DNA of 39,616 nt from an uncultured Clostridium sp. (GTDB lineage Bacteria; Bacillota; Clostridia; Lachnospirales; Lachnospiraceae), in assembly GCA_958442925.1 (NCBI GenBank), contig CAUCIO010000002.1, positions 1 to 39,616 of the forward strand. Direction: 5' to 3'. The translations under genes and the position numbers were made by a program. The notes under the pieces are model-generated. The model was not told the origin of the DNA. It saw nothing but the letters and a program-made list of their open reading frames with translations, and ran no database searches. Positions 6,570-15,144 of this stretch are shown here, one piece after another (the first letter of the stretch is position 1; the number at the start of each line of letters is the position of its first letter).

Positions 6570-8678
6570 CTAAGCCTTCTGTTCAGCCAGCAGAACAGCT
6601 GCTCCTCTGGGCGGAAGAGTAATCTCCAGCACTCCGTCCTTTACCGGATAGAGCACCTGTCCTGCATTATAGCCTTCCTCATAGGTAAGCATACAGCGGC
6701 GAAGCGCTGTCCCATCAGTAATACCGGCCGGCCACACGGGAATTCTCACGGTCCGCTCGTGTTCCGATGTACTGACAACCGTCACCCCCCGGCTCTCTCT
6801 CCGGCGTTTTATCCTTCCGTTTTCCAGTTCAGCTTTTCCAATGGTCCAGCCTTCTGACACACGGGCATAAGCGATTAAATCCTGCTCTGCCAGAAGGCCT
6901 TTCACCGAACCTGTGCGAAAAGCAGGATGGCGTCTGTGGATTCCGGACATATACCTGTGAAATTCTATCAGTTCCTGATCCTCTCGGCCCCAGGGATAGG
7001 TTCTCCTGCAGTCTGGATCAGTCCATCCGCAAAGGCCTGTCTCATCCCCATAGTACAGCGTCGGCGCTCCCGGCCAGGTCATCAGCATCACAACTCCCTG
7101 TCTGAACGTACCGTAGCTGATTCCCTCGGAAGCCGCTTCAGAACCTGCCGAATTCAGCCTTCCCGGCCTGCGGTTCGTCCTGGTCATAAAACGGGAATGA
7201 TCGTGGTTGGAAAGCTCGTTCATGGCGCTGTAAACAGACTGGGGCTGCATTCTGCACATATGGTAACGCATCATATCGAAAAAAGCAGTTCCATTTCCCA
7301 ACAGCCCCTCGTTAAACTCATCGCTGTGCTTTTCCATTCCCGTCAGGAACCAGGAAACCGGCTCCATAAACGCGTCATAGTTCATTACCGTATCCCACTG
7401 GCTTCCATCCAGCCAGGGCGACGGGTCTCCGTAGTGCTCCGCCAGAATCACGGCCTGGGGATTAGCCTCCTTCACCGCATCCCGGAATCGCTGCCAGAAC
7501 TGATGATTGAACTCACTGCTTCGGCCCAGATCTGCCGCCACGTCAAGACGCCAGCCATCCGCTCCAAAAGGTGGGGAAACCCATTTTTTTGCTACCTGCA
7601 TCACCGCCTGGCACAGTTCCTCCGACTCCTCATAGTTCAGCTTCGGAAGGGTGGAAAAGCCCCACCAGCCGTCGTAGCTGTCGTTAAAGGGCCAGCCGTC
7701 CTGATTATTGAACTTAAAATAGCTGCGGTAGGGACTGTCCTCCGACACGTACGCCCCTGGTTCGTAATTACCTTCATGCTGATAAATCAGCTCCGCATCC
7801 ATCCACTTATTGAACGATCCACAGTGGTTAAACACTCCGTCAATCATGACACGGATCCCTTTCTGGTGCGCCGCTGTAATAAATTCTGCGAAAAAGTCGT
7901 CGCTGGCCTTTAAATTGGCCGCGTCAGCCGTTCTGGCTGCGTATTTTCCTGCCATATCATTATCCATGGCGTCGGAGGACACCAGAAGATCCATATCCTC
8001 CTCAATGATCCCATAATGGGGATCTATGTGTTCGTAATCCTGGCAGTCATACTTATGGTTAGACGGCGACACAAACACAGGATTCAGATAAATGCACTCC
8101 ACGCCAAGGCTCTTCAGGTAGTCCAGCTTATCCCAGACTCCCTGCAAATCGCCTCCGTAAAAGCGTCCTACATCCAGAGTCCCCGGAAGCTCATTCCAGT
8201 CCTTAGCCTGCTGCACCGGACTTCCAATATAAATGTATTCGTTGGTCTCCACATCATTCGTAGGATCTCCATTGCAGAAACGATCCACGTAAATCTGGTA
8301 CATGACGGCTCCCTGTATCCACTCCGGCACATGAAAGCCTGGAATAATGCGAAAAGCATAGGAGGCCTCTGCCTGATCCGCCGCCCCCAGGCGGTTATAA
8401 AAACAGATTTCACTGTCCAGGCGTATCTCAAAGCAGTAGGAAACCGGCTCCTCGTCAACCTCCACACAGATTTCGTAATAGTCGAAGCAGCCCTCTGTAC
8501 AGGCCCGCTTCATTCTCCGACGCACCTTCGTCTCCGGCTCTATATAAAAAACAGAATCAGCGTTCCCCCTGGCCGTCCGAAGCCTCAAACAGACTGTATC
8601 GCCGGCGTCAGGCTCATAGGGAACCCTGTAATCCCTGGTTTCATCACAAAACAGCGCTTCTCTATTAATCACACTCAT
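6570..8678 (-). CDS. GH13 alpha-glucan hydrolase (neopullulanase/cyclomaltodextrinase type)
   Basis: With the start at 8678 the protein has 702 residues. Residues 1-115 look like the N-terminal beta domain of neopullulanases, followed by the (beta/alpha)8 barrel (AVMYQIYVDRF, VMIDGVFNH). The catalytic residues are visible: nucleophile Asp379 in GWRLDVA, acid/base Glu414 in ILAEHYG, and Asp493 in SNHDHSR. It has no signal peptide, so it probably splits imported maltodextrins or cyclodextrins in the cytoplasm. The reading frame stays open to 8906, but that extension crosses a terminator (8768-8798) and the gene's own promoter (8701-8729). The ATG at 8678, preceded by a purine-rich GGAGAAGGCAAGGGAG stretch, is therefore preferred. 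Confidence 0.9.
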   Translation of the reverse strand: MSVINREALFCDETRDYRVPYEPDAGDTVCLRLRTARGNADSVFYIEPETKVRRRMKRACTEGCFDYYEICVEVDEEPVSYCFEIRLDSEICFYNRLGAADQAEASYAFRIIPGFHVPEWIQGAVMYQIYVDRFCNGDPTNDVETNEYIYIGSPVQQAKDWNELPGTLDVGRFYGGDLQGVWDKLDYLKSLGVECIYLNPVFVSPSNHKYDCQDYEHIDPHYGIIEEDMDLLVSSDAMDNDMAGKYAARTADAANLKASDDFFAEFITAAHQKGIRVMIDGVFNHCGSFNKWMDAELIYQHEGNYEPGAYVSEDSPYRSYFKFNNQDGWPFNDSYDGWWGFSTLPKLNYEESEELCQAVMQVAKKWVSPPFGADGWRLDVAADLGRSSEFNHQFWQRFRDAVKEANPQAVILAEHYGDPSPWLDGSQWDTVMNYDAFMEPVSWFLTGMEKHSDEFNEGLLGNGTAFFDMMRYHMCRMQPQSVYSAMNELSNHDHSRFMTRTNRRPGRLNSAGSEAASEGISYGTFRQGVVMLMTWPGAPTLYYGDETGLCGWTDPDCRRTYPWGREDQELIEFHRYMSGIHRRHPAFRTGSVKGLLAEQDLIAYARVSEGWTIGKAELENGRIKRRRESRGVTVVSTSEHERTVRIPVWPAGITDGTALRRCMLTYEEGYNAGQVLYPVKDGVLEITLPPRGAAVLLAEQKA

Positions 8679-8700
8679 CACTCCCTTGCCTTCTCCTTCC

Positions 8701-8729
8701 ATTTTATCTGATTTTCCGGTATTGTACAA
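8701..8729 (-). promoter_or_regulatory. Promoter of the GH13 gene
   Basis: Minus strand TTGTAC (8724-8729), 17-bp spacer, TAAAAT (8701-8706). The start codon at 8678 follows 22 nt after the -10 box. Confidence 0.65.
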
Positions 8730-8767
8730 GAAAAACAGAATATTCTCCTCCCTGTTTGCAGATAAGT

Positions 8768-8798
8768 AAAAAGGCCAGCGGGGTAAGCTGGCCTTTTT
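8768..8798. terminator. Bidirectional terminator hairpin with no gene to end
   Basis: A perfect 12-bp stem (8768-8779 with 8787-8798, core GGCCAGC/GCTGGCC) with a 7-nt loop and five A/T on both sides, able to work in either direction. The ftsH transcript already ends at 8986 and the GH13 promoter is downstream, so its own transcript is not apparent. Confidence 0.8.
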
Positions 8799-8985
8799 AG
8801 GAGAAGGTATTTCGTTTTTATGGGGTGTAGCAAAAACTATATAATGTATTGGGGGGGTTACGTCTATTATAATAGCATAGGGCGTAAAATAAGTGTGCAC
8901 AAACATGAATCAATTTCAAATATTTTTTTGTGCATAACGCGTAGGCCCACCTTTTCCCCCATAAACATCTCCCTCTATTTCGCAC
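8799..8985. other. Intergenic stretch, possible small RNA unit
   Basis: There is no credible coding frame. The minus strand has an isolated TATAAT-like box (about 8868-8873) with no good -35, which would give a transcript of roughly 100 nt ending at the 8768-8798 hairpin. That RNA would carry a run of seven C and a CTTCTCC segment. This is suggestive only. Confidence 0.3.
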
Positions 8986-9021
8986 AAAAGCCCGGTTCCG
9001 GCTGCTGCCGTCCGGGCTTTT
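8986..9021 (-). terminator. Terminator of the tilS-hpt-ftsH transcript
   Basis: A 10-bp stem (AAAAGCCCGG 8986-8995 with 9012-9021) with a GC-rich apical region, placed 8 bp after the ftsH stop codon. Confidence 0.85.
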
Positions 9022-9029
9022 GAAACAGT

Positions 9030-10886
9030 TTATGCGTCCTTCTGACTCTCTGTCTGACTGCTCGTTTTATGTTCGATCCGGTTAAACAGTTCCTCGAATT
9101 CCGCCTGTCCGATTTTTTCTTTTTCCAAGAGCAGCTCGCTGCACTGGCTGAGCACTTCCCTGTGGCTGAGGATAATCTCTTTCGCTTTCTGATAGCACTC
9201 GTCGATAATCCGCTTAATCTCCTGATCAATGGCAGCGGCCACATCCTCTCCATAGGTCCTGGCATGAGCCAGATCTCTTCCAATAAAGACCTCGTTCTCA
9301 TTGCTTCCATAGTCAATCATGCCGATCCGGTCGGACATGCCGTACTCTGTCACCATGGCTCTGGCAATGGCTGTGGCCTGTCTGATATCCTGGGACGCGC
9401 CTGCTGTAATATCGTCAAAGGCAATCTCCTCTGCGATTCGTCCGCCCAGAGAAACCATAATCTGCTGCAGCATCCTGCCTCTTGTAATATACTGCTCATC
9501 GCTTTCTGGAAGAGGCATGGTGTAGCCTCCTGCTCCTGTTCCCGTAGGGATAATGGAAACGGTGTGAACTGGTCCTACCTCAGGAAGCACATGGAATAAA
9601 ATCGCATGACCTGTTTCGTGGAACGCCGTAATTTTTCTGTCCTTCTCAGACATTACCCGGCTCTTTTTCTCGGTTCCGATTCCAACTTTAATAAAGGCTC
9701 TGTCAATATCGCTCTGTATCAGATATTTCCTGCCCTTCTTGGCAGCGTGAATTGCCGCCTCGTTCATCAGGTTCTCCAGATCTGCGCCTGTAAAGCCTGA
9801 AGTAGTCAGCGCTACCCGGTGAAGATCCACATCCTCTCCCAGGGGCTTCGTCCTGGTGTGAACAGCCAGGATTTCCTCTCTGCCTTTCACATCCGGCCTT
9901 CCTACTACCACCTTGCGGTCAAAACGGCCTGGTCTCAAAATAGCCGGATCCAGAATGTCCACCCGGTTGGTAGCTGCCATTACGATAATTCCCTCATTGA
10001 CACCGAAGCCGTCCATCTCCACCAGAAGCTGGTTTAAGGTCTGCTCCCTCTCATCATGGCCGCCTCCCATACCAGTTCCTCTCTGGCGGGCTACCGCGTC
10101 AATCTCGTCAATAAATACGATACAGGGGGCATTTTTCTTAGCCTCCTCAAACATATCGCGGACACGGGATGCTCCCACGCCCACATACATTTCCACAAAG
10201 TCAGAGCCTGAAATGGAGAAAAAGGGAACCTTAGCCTCTCCTGCCACCGCCTTGGCAAGCAGGGTTTTTCCAGTTCCGGGAGGTCCCACCAGGATGACTC
10301 CCTTAGGGATTCTGGCTCCCACTCCCGTATATTTCTGAGGGTCTTTCAGGAAATCTACAATCTCCTCCAGCTCCTCCTTCTCCTCATTTAAACCTGCCAC
10401 ATTGGTAAAATTCACCTTGCTGTCGCGGCTCATTCTGGCGCGGCTTCTGCCGAAATTCATCATTTTTGCATTGCCGCCTCCGGCGTTCCTCAGATTCATA
10501 AACATGAAAAATGCAGCCAGAAGTCCAGCGGAAAGAAGAATAGGGAGAATGATCGTCAGTGCGTAATTCTCCTTTGGTATCTCCTCCACCTCATAGGGTA
10601 CGCCCTCTTCTCTGAACTCCTCTGCAAAGTCAGAAACATTCAGAACGTGAACTTCTTCTATGTCGCCTGATTTCAGCCAGAGCTGAAGCTTTCCCGTGCT
10701 GTTTTCTGCATCCGGACGGATTCTCGCCTTGCTGATTGTCCCATTTTCCAGAGCCACGTAGACGTCCTGCTCTGTCATGGCAGGAGCTGTCAGCGGATTG
10801 TTGGGGGATCTCATCCACATCACAACAAGCATCGTCAATGCCAGTATCAGGAGGAAAAATCCTCCCATTGGCTGTCGCTGTTTCAA
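9030..10886 (-). CDS. ftsH: ATP-dependent zinc metalloprotease FtsH
   Basis: A 618-residue membrane-bound AAA+ protease that degrades misfolded membrane proteins and short-lived regulators. Transmembrane segments lie at about 8-25 and 108-132, flanking an extracytoplasmic loop. Then come Walker A GPPGTGKT (201-208), Walker B IVFIDEID (256-263), the second region of homology ending RPGRFDR, and the zinc motif HETGH (423-427). The start is TTG at 10886, with AAGGAGG 8 nt upstream; the next ATG has no comparable site. It lies 12 bp downstream of hpt, as in the conserved tilS-hpt-ftsH order of Firmicutes. Confidence 0.97.
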   Translation of the reverse strand: MKQRQPMGGFFLLILALTMLVVMWMRSPNNPLTAPAMTEQDVYVALENGTISKARIRPDAENSTGKLQLWLKSGDIEEVHVLNVSDFAEEFREEGVPYEVEEIPKENYALTIILPILLSAGLLAAFFMFMNLRNAGGGNAKMMNFGRSRARMSRDSKVNFTNVAGLNEEKEELEEIVDFLKDPQKYTGVGARIPKGVILVGPPGTGKTLLAKAVAGEAKVPFFSISGSDFVEMYVGVGASRVRDMFEEAKKNAPCIVFIDEIDAVARQRGTGMGGGHDEREQTLNQLLVEMDGFGVNEGIIVMAATNRVDILDPAILRPGRFDRKVVVGRPDVKGREEILAVHTRTKPLGEDVDLHRVALTTSGFTGADLENLMNEAAIHAAKKGRKYLIQSDIDRAFIKVGIGTEKKSRVMSEKDRKITAFHETGHAILFHVLPEVGPVHTVSIIPTGTGAGGYTMPLPESDEQYITRGRMLQQIMVSLGGRIAEEIAFDDITAGASQDIRQATAIARAMVTEYGMSDRIGMIDYGSNENEVFIGRDLAHARTYGEDVAAAIDQEIKRIIDECYQKAKEIILSHREVLSQCSELLLEKEKIGQAEFEELFNRIEHKTSSQTESQKDA

Positions 10887-10898
10887 CGGTCTTCCTCC

Positions 10899-11423
10899 TT
10901 ATACTTCCACCACACCGATGTACGGCAGATTTCTATATTTCTGATCATAATCCAGTCCATAGCCCACTACGAACTCATCCGGAATGGTAAAGCAGGTGTA
11001 TTTTACCTGAACCTGCTTCTTCACCCTGCGCTCCGGCTTATCTAACAGAGTACACAGCTCAATGCTCTTCGGATTACGCTGCTTTAACACCTCGATCAGG
11101 TAAGCCAGCGTGCGGCCGGAATCAATGATATCCTCTACAATGATCACGTCCTTTCCCTCAAGGGGCTCGTCCAGATCCTTGACAATTTTTACGATTCCGC
11201 TGGACTCTGTACCAGATCCATAACTGGATACAGACATGAAATCCAGGGAAACTGACAAGTCAAGGCGTTTTGCCAGCTCGCAGGTAAAGAACACTCCGCC
11301 CTTTAAGATGCAGATCAGATGAACCGGACGTCCTTCGTAATCTCTGTTAATCTGAGCTGCTACCTCGCTGATCCTTTTATTTACTTCCTCTTCTGTTAAT
11401 AAAACTCGAATATTGTCAGCCAC
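10899..11423 (-). CDS. hpt: Hypoxanthine phosphoribosyltransferase
   Basis: This purine salvage enzyme makes IMP/GMP from hypoxanthine/guanine and PRPP. The PRPP-binding motif VIIVEDIIDSGRTL and the N-terminal PPi loop LKGG (CILKGGVFF) are present, and the length (174) is normal. I prefer the GTG start at 11423 because GGAGG lies 8 nt before it; the upstream ATG at 11438 lacks a ribosome site. With this start the gene overlaps the tilS stop by 8 nt, which suggests translational coupling. Confidence 0.95.
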   Translation of the reverse strand: MADNIRVLLTEEEVNKRISEVAAQINRDYEGRPVHLICILKGGVFFTCELAKRLDLSVSLDFMSVSSYGSGTESSGIVKIVKDLDEPLEGKDVIIVEDIIDSGRTLAYLIEVLKQRNPKSIELCTLLDKPERRVKKQVQVKYTCFTIPDEFVVGYGLDYDQKYRNLPYIGVVEV

Positions 11424-12864
11424 AGTTGATACCTCCATCTACTTGTACTTTTAAAATTCTCTCTGTCTCCTCCGTTACCTTATAGTACTCGCTGATACGC
11501 CCGCCTATCACCCACAATACATGACTTCCCTCAGCTAACAGAGGAATACGCCCCCGCTCCTCCCTGGGGATTTTTTCATCGATAAACAGGGATTTCAGGC
11601 TTTTTGTACCTCCCCCTTTCAGGGTAATGTAATCGCCGGGAAGGCGGTATCTGACAGATAACGTATCTTTTATTCTATCATAGTCAAACCATTTCGTATA
11701 CAGGTTTTTGGGAATTTCCCCCTGGTTTTCCCTGTCTGCCACCTCCATACAGAGGGAGGGAAGCCCTGTATCTGCCATTTTTTCTGTTATGCCTGGCTGA
11801 AGCTTCGTGAAAATCAGCCTGTCATAGCTGCGCTCTGCCCGCAGGCCTCCCGGCAGATCAACTCCCGCCCCGGTTCTGCCCTTTAAAAGCGACAGAACCG
11901 ACTCAATATGGCCGGATGTGATATCTTTAAGGGGCCATTTCTTCCTTTTAAAAACCGCCTGCACTGTGTAGGCTGCCTCGATGTGAGCGAGGGACAGAAG
12001 GCCAGAAGCGGAAAGAGAGGCCCTCTTTGCTTTCTGCCCTGTCCTTTGCCCTGTTTCTGAATCCTCTGTTTCCAGAAGCATATCCAGCAGACCTTCCGCC
12101 CGTTCCTCGAAAAAACGGTTCGCCTCCCCTATCAGTTCTCCCGCCTTTCTGATGTGTCCGGCCGCCCCCTGGTTGATCTCCTGAACTGCCATGGGAAGCA
12201 GCTGATTTCTAATCTTGTTTCTGGCATAGTCATTTTCCAGATTGGTGGAATCTGTCACAAAGGAAAGCCCCTTTTCCTCCAGATAATCTGTAATTTCCTT
12301 CCGCTCTGCACAGAGAAGAGGACGGATAATATTGTCCCGCACCGGAGGAATTCCAGAAAGGCCTCTCAGGCCGCTGCCTCGAAAGAGCTGGTACAGGATC
12401 GTTTCCGCGCTGTCGTCTCCGTGATGGGCTACTGCAATTTTGACTTCCGCCTCTTTCCCATCTTCGTCAAGCTCTGCGCAGCCCTCTTCCCGAAGCTCCT
12501 GCTTCCACTGCCTTGCCTCTTTCTCAAATGCCTCATACCGAAGCATCCGGCCTGCCTCCTCCTCGGACACCCGCCGTTGCTTTGCCTCCTCCTTCACATT
12601 AGCAGAGATCAGGCAAAAGGGAACTGAAAGGCTGCGGCACAGGCTTTCTGAAAATGACGCATCCCGGTCTGCCTCTCCGCCGCGAAGGCCGTGGTGGACA
12701 TGGACAGCCCGAAGCTCCAGCTGGTACTCCTTCTTGAATTCTGTAAGCAGACTCAGCAGGCATACAGAATCTGCTCCGCCCGACAGTCCAACCACCACCC
12801 GCTGTCCCTGTTCCAGCATACTGTGGCTCCTTATATAGGACAGCACCTTTTCTTCCAGACTCAT
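11416..12864 (-). CDS. tilS: tRNA(Ile)-lysidine synthase
   Basis: TilS converts C34 of tRNA-Ile2 to lysidine, which changes AUG to AUA decoding and charging. The PP-loop ATP pyrophosphatase motif SGGADS is near residue 28, followed by HVHHGLRG and AVAHHGDDSAET, both typical. The C-terminal substrate-binding domain includes LPGDYI...KSLKSLFIDEKIPREER. The protein has 482 residues from the ATG at 12864, chosen for its AGAGGAGG. The frame remains open 26 codons further upstream without a ribosome site. Confidence 0.94.
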   Translation of the reverse strand: MSLEEKVLSYIRSHSMLEQGQRVVVGLSGGADSVCLLSLLTEFKKEYQLELRAVHVHHGLRGGEADRDASFSESLCRSLSVPFCLISANVKEEAKQRRVSEEEAGRMLRYEAFEKEARQWKQELREEGCAELDEDGKEAEVKIAVAHHGDDSAETILYQLFRGSGLRGLSGIPPVRDNIIRPLLCAERKEITDYLEEKGLSFVTDSTNLENDYARNKIRNQLLPMAVQEINQGAAGHIRKAGELIGEANRFFEERAEGLLDMLLETEDSETGQRTGQKAKRASLSASGLLSLAHIEAAYTVQAVFKRKKWPLKDITSGHIESVLSLLKGRTGAGVDLPGGLRAERSYDRLIFTKLQPGITEKMADTGLPSLCMEVADRENQGEIPKNLYTKWFDYDRIKDTLSVRYRLPGDYITLKGGGTKSLKSLFIDEKIPREERGRIPLLAEGSHVLWVIGGRISEYYKVTEETERILKVQVDGGINCG

Positions 12865-12950
12865 TTTCTGTTCCTCCTCTGTACCTCTTCCCTTACGGGT
12901 ATTTTCCCATCCTTCTGTCTGCTTCCTCAGCCTGTTTTCCACTGGCAGCC

Positions 12951-14360
12951 CTATTTCTCAAAAATGCCTCCCACCAGTACCGTCATATCGTCCGCCGGTT
13001 CCTCTGAAAAAGACAGGGCGAAGCTCAAAATTTCATCTGCCATATCCTGTGGATTCCCTGGTTCCAGCTCCTCTAAATACTGACAGAAAGTCTCCTCCTT
13101 CTCCTCCCCTGAAAAAGCTTCCAGCACGCCATCGCTGACCATAATAACCCTGTCATTGTCCCACAGTTTTCTGGAGACAAGGGCCGGTTCCACCGGATTC
13201 ATAACCCCCATCGGCACGCTGCCCGGCTCAATCATCTCAATGCCTTCCTGCCCCATAAGAAAGGTTCCCACTGCTCCCAGCTTCATGCTTTCCAGAACTC
13301 CTGTACACAGATCGATACAGCACAGATCCAAGGTAGCTGGATTCTGCTCCATTCCCGCCAACAGGAGCACCGTATTCACAAGCTTTAACGCTGCTCTGGC
13401 AGAAAATCCCGTTTCCAGAAGCTGTTCTGTCAGCTCCACCGCCCTGGCGCTGTCAGCCAGGGCTGCAGCTCCGCTACCCATGCCGTCTGACAGGCTCATA
13501 ATTACCTGGTGGGGAAGCCCTTCACTGAAGGTAAAGCTGTCGCCGGAGATCACCTCCCCTCCCCGCACAGCCTTTGCCACGCCGTGGATCATCTGATATT
13601 TCCCTTCCTCCACGAAGCGGAAGGTATCCGTTCTTTTCGTAACAATGCTTTTTGTATCCCTGGAAACGCTCCAGCGGCGGCCTCCTGCCGCTCTGGACAG
13701 GATATCTGAGGCATCCCTGGAAGTAACGCATTTTCCTCCTATGGTTCTCATAGTCAGATAAGCCTCCTTCTGGTCGTTTTCATACTCCAGCATCAGCATA
13801 TTTTCCACTTTTATGTGATGGCGGCGGAAGAGATACCGGATGGAATCCTCATAATGTCCCGTCACATCCATGGCCCGCTCCATCTGGCCGGAAAATTCTT
13901 CTAAAATAGACGCCATTTCCCGGAACTGTACAATCACCGCATCCCGGCTTTCCAGAAATCTGTTTTTCCAGGTTAGATTCATGGTAGCCCGTCCCAGATT
14001 TCTGTTGAGCTGGTTCAAATACTCCTCCTGTCTGCGGCAGGATTCGTTAAACAGGCGGGGCATGTCCTCCCCATCCACTCTGCCCTTCTGCTCAAAAGCC
14101 CGGAGCAGGTAGTACAGATAATAGCTTCCTTCTTTTTTTCCTGTCTCGTACAGATTGCAGCGGCTGCACCCGCCGCATACCATGGAAGCCGCTGTCTGCA
14201 TGGCCGCCATCCCCTCGTCAAAGCTCAGCCTTCTGCCGGATCCCGCTTCATCAGTAAAGGCTCTGGCAAGTCCGCTCAGAGAACAGGCCATTTCCCTCAG
14301 CCGCTTCGCTGTGTAGACGTTTACCTCCGCCATATCTCTATGTAATTTCTTTCCAATCAT
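12951..14360 (-). CDS. SpoIIE-type PP2C phosphatase lacking the membrane domain
   Basis: A 469-residue protein. Residues 1-200 resemble the SpoIIE central region, including the cysteine cluster VCGGCSRC (61-68). Residues about 240-469 form the PP2C/SpoIIE phosphatase domain with metal-binding aspartates Asp274 (SGDSF), Asp292 (SLSDGMGSG), Asp410 (MVSDGVLEAF) and Asp457/458. In Bacillus, SpoIIE dephosphorylates SpoIIAA to release sigma-F in the forespore and has ten membrane helices; here there are none. Gene order (yabP-yabQ-divIC-this-tilS-hpt-ftsH) and promoter architecture match spoIIE. Only 104 nt separate it from divIC, so no missing 5' half exists nearby. AGGAGGG precedes the ATG. Confidence 0.88.
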   Translation of the reverse strand: MIGKKLHRDMAEVNVYTAKRLREMACSLSGLARAFTDEAGSGRRLSFDEGMAAMQTAASMVCGGCSRCNLYETGKKEGSYYLYYLLRAFEQKGRVDGEDMPRLFNESCRRQEEYLNQLNRNLGRATMNLTWKNRFLESRDAVIVQFREMASILEEFSGQMERAMDVTGHYEDSIRYLFRRHHIKVENMLMLEYENDQKEAYLTMRTIGGKCVTSRDASDILSRAAGGRRWSVSRDTKSIVTKRTDTFRFVEEGKYQMIHGVAKAVRGGEVISGDSFTFSEGLPHQVIMSLSDGMGSGAAALADSARAVELTEQLLETGFSARAALKLVNTVLLLAGMEQNPATLDLCCIDLCTGVLESMKLGAVGTFLMGQEGIEMIEPGSVPMGVMNPVEPALVSRKLWDNDRVIMVSDGVLEAFSGEEKEETFCQYLEELEPGNPQDMADEILSFALSFSEEPADDMTVLVGGIFEK

Positions 14361-14389
14361 AAAAATCCCTCCTGACCTGCGTGAACTTC

Positions 14390-14454
14390 ATTATATACAG
14401 GCCGGAGGGAAATATTTGTCAAATCAGGAGCGGTTTCCGAAAAACTTTCCGACA
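14390..14454 (-). promoter_or_regulatory. Spo0A-type promoter of the spoIIE-like gene (21-bp spacer, two 0A-like boxes)
   Basis: Minus strand TTGACA (14417-14422) and TATAAT (14390-14395) are separated by 21 bp, the unusual spacing known for Spo0A-activated sigma-A promoters such as Bacillus spoIIE and spoIIG. An 0A-like box overlaps the -35 (TGTCAAA on the plus strand, 14417-14423, 6 of 7 to TGTCGAA). A second lies upstream (TGTCGGA on the minus strand, 14448-14454, 6 of 7). Confidence 0.65.
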
Positions 14455-14464
14455 GAATTCCCCT

Positions 14465-14785
14465 CTATTTTTCCGGTTTCAGGAGAATTTCGTCCTTGTT
14501 TACCAGTCCCAGCTTTTCCTTGGCAACTTTCTCAATGTATTCTTTTGTCTGAACGTAAATCCGGTATTCCTCCAGTTCCTTCGCCCTCTGCTCTTCCTCT
14601 GTCTTCTGTTTCTCCAGCTGCTCCTCCTTCAGGCGGTACTGGAGCTCTTTCTCTTTCATGGGAATACCGCTTAAATGAACCGTGACAGCCAGGCTCAGCA
14701 CTACCAGAGTGATCCCCATAAGCGCCAGACGGTTGGCGGCTTTTTCTTTCTTCCTTTTCCCGGCCATTCTGTCCTGTCTGCCCAT
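14465..14785 (-). CDS. divIC: Septum formation initiator DivIC/FtsB family
   Basis: A bitopic cell-division protein of 106 residues: a basic cytoplasmic N-terminus, one membrane segment (about ALMGITLVVLSLAVTVHL), a Glu/Lys-rich coiled coil, and the C-terminal family motif YIEKVAKEKLGLVNKDEILL. The ATG at 14785 is preferred because GGAG lies 9 nt upstream; the ATG at 14794 sits on that ribosome site. It follows yabQ by 23 nt, as in Bacillus. Confidence 0.92.
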   Translation of the reverse strand: MGRQDRMAGKRKKEKAANRLALMGITLVVLSLAVTVHLSGIPMKEKELQYRLKEEQLEKQKTEEEQRAKELEEYRIYVQTKEYIEKVAKEKLGLVNKDEILLKPEK

Positions 14786-14808
14786 ATGTCCCATCTCCTT
14801 CTCGCAGT

Positions 14809-15135
14809 TTACTTCTTTTTCATTTTAAAATATTTTTTCAACTTTTTCAATAGGGTGAACAGCAGATGGCTGGCCGTTTTATCATAAAAAACCATTCCAA
14901 TCAGCACAGAGGCAATCATATAAGCCCTCATTTCCCCATCGTTTCTGCTGCGAAACAGAAAAAAAGCGGAAAATCCCGCTCCCAGCCAGTAAAACAGATC
15001 CTCCAGGCCTGTCCAAAAAGGAGTGTGGCGGACAAACAGGCGGAACAGCCTAAATACATCGTAAGCCATCATCAGAACGATTCCCATTGTCAGTGCGGCT
15101 GCTATGCAGGACAGTTCAGTGTATATTGTATCCAT
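14809..15135 (-). CDS. yabQ: Spore cortex biosynthesis protein YabQ
   Basis: An integral membrane protein of 108 residues with three or four hydrophobic segments (SCIAAALTMGIVLMMAYDVF, GLEDLFYWLGAGFSAFFLF, AYMIASVLIGMVFY) and a Lys-rich tail (LLKKLKKYFKMKKK). This is the YabQ pattern; in Bacillus it is needed for cortex formation. It starts 9 nt after the yabP stop. A GTG at 15141 is the alternative start. Confidence 0.88.
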   Translation of the reverse strand: MDTIYTELSCIAAALTMGIVLMMAYDVFRLFRLFVRHTPFWTGLEDLFYWLGAGFSAFFLFRSRNDGEMRAYMIASVLIGMVFYDKTASHLLFTLLKKLKKYFKMKKK

Positions 15136-15144
15136 ACACACCGC

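Noticed and set aside
6927..7913. Open frame of 328 codons on the plus strand
   Set aside because: It lies wholly antisense to the GH13 catalytic domain, whose active-site motifs are intact; composition is that of a shadow frame and no ribosome site is present.
8679..8906. N-terminal extension of the GH13 protein by 76 residues
   Set aside because: The extension would translate through a terminator hairpin and the gene's own promoter; the ATG at 8678 follows a purine-rich ribosome site.
8820..9023. 67-codon plus-strand frame
   Set aside because: It runs into the ftsH terminator hairpin, has no ribosome site and no recognisable protein features.
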